A stretch of 6,281 nucleotides of DNA, from positions 1-6,281 of the forward strand of contig DMCH01000180.1 in assembly GCA_003446775.1 (NCBI GenBank), in the 5' to 3' direction. Numbering within the stretch: the stretch's first letter is position 1; every line of letters begins with the position of its first letter. The notes beneath the pieces were generated by a model. It had not been told where the DNA came from. It ran no database searches and saw only the letters and a list, made by a program, of their open reading frames with translations. The stretch is from Chloroflexota bacterium. Lineage in GTDB: Bacteria > Chloroflexota > Dormibacteria > Dormibacterales > Dormibacteraceae. This document shows positions 5,986 through 6,281 of the stretch, in pieces. Position numbers and translations under genes: made by a program.

Positions 5986-6281
5986 ATGCTCGAAGAGGGG
6001 TCTACCAAAGCGCTTGAGGGTTGGTTTCTCACGAGCGCCGAACGTGGAAACGAGTTCAGCGCCCTTGACCGGCGGCGTCCGGACTCGGCCTGGAGCATCG
6101 GGAACCGAGTCGAAACACTCGTGCACGGAGCCACATATTTCCGCCGCCTTCTGGAAGCGATTCGCGAGCTGGGCGCCGGCGACCAGCTCTATTTCACGGA
6201 CTGGCGTGGCGACCCCGACCAGCGCCTGAGCGACCTTCCCGATTGCGAGGTTGGAGCCGTCCTCGCGGCCGCGGCTCGCCG
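5986..6281 (+). CDS. Phospholipase-D-like protein, N-terminal part (3' end cut by window edge)
   Basis: The frame opens at the ATG at 5986 and stays open for 98 codons to the window edge. The N-terminal region reads GWFLTSAERGN (residues 12-22), then WSIGNRVETLVHGATYFRRL and GDQLYFTDWRGDPDQRL. I recognise this pattern from the N-termini of phospholipase-D-like proteins of Actinomycetota and related bacteria, in which HxKxxxxD motifs follow. No HKD motif falls inside the window, so catalytic competence cannot be judged. The full family protein hydrolyses or transfers phosphodiester bonds in phospholipids, releasing phosphatidic acid, although many relatives are uncharacterised. An in-frame TAA at 5980-5982 rules out an earlier start, and conserved residues soon after the ATG rule out a much later one. 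The ribosome binding site is poor. The gene diverges from the ppk2 operon, which contains lipid kinase and phosphatase genes acting on the expected PLD product. Confidence 0.8.
   Translation, partial: MLEEGSTKALEGWFLTSAERGNEFSALDRRRPDSAWSIGNRVETLVHGATYFRRLLEAIRELGAGDQLYFTDWRGDPDQRLSDLPDCEVGAVLAAAAR

Noticed and set aside
5910..6134. Minus-strand open frame of 74 codons upstream of ppk2
   Set aside because: It is antisense to the PLD-like gene, rich in Ser, Arg and Cys, and without motif or ribosome binding site. The plus-strand frame matches a known family.

Overview
The window is GC-rich (roughly 60-65% G+C by eye) and almost fully coding. It holds one long minus-strand operon of six genes and the start of one divergent plus-strand gene. 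Tight packing, GC-rich third codon positions, a DUF1206 membrane protein and an actinobacterial-style phospholipase-D-like protein suggest a soil or environmental bacterium of Actinomycetota, or of a neighbouring high-GC terrestrial phylum such as Chloroflexota/Dormibacterota. No rRNA or other marker gene is present, so this placement is a guess.

Layout, in the direction of transcription (right to left). A class-III-like polyphosphate kinase 2 (5910 to 5086) is followed after 1 bp by a six-helix DUF1206 membrane protein (5084 to 4242). After 45 bp comes a full-length polyphosphate kinase 1 with both catalytic histidines (4196 to 2094). Then come a diacylglycerol-kinase-family lipid kinase (2097 to 1204), a PAP2 membrane phosphatase (1207 to 464) and a second PAP2 protein (467 to the left edge, incomplete). 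The last four genes are joined by three consecutive 4-bp stop/start overlaps (ATGA). On the plus strand, a phospholipase-D-like gene begins at 5986 and runs off the right edge. The 75 bp between the divergent genes (5911-5985) is the only evident control region. It holds promoter-like elements and a GTAAC direct repeat that also forms an imperfect dyad.

How the genes may work together. The proximal half handles inorganic polyphosphate: PPK1 normally makes it from ATP, and PPK2 of this type normally spends it to phosphorylate nucleotides. The distal half handles lipid phosphates: a DAG-kinase-type enzyme would make phosphatidic acid, PAP2 enzymes would remove the phosphate, and the divergent PLD-like protein could in principle release phosphatidic acid from phospholipids. 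The shared operon suggests a phosphate-storage or membrane-stress module. That link is inferred from gene order. Individual points of interest are residue changes at usually conserved positions in three enzymes: PPK1 (Phe to Gly at 419), the lipid kinase (DGE changed to DNA) and the second PAP2 (C1 lysine absent).

No tRNA, rRNA, CRISPR array, insertion sequence or clear terminator was seen, and no stretch above 300 bp lacks a gene.
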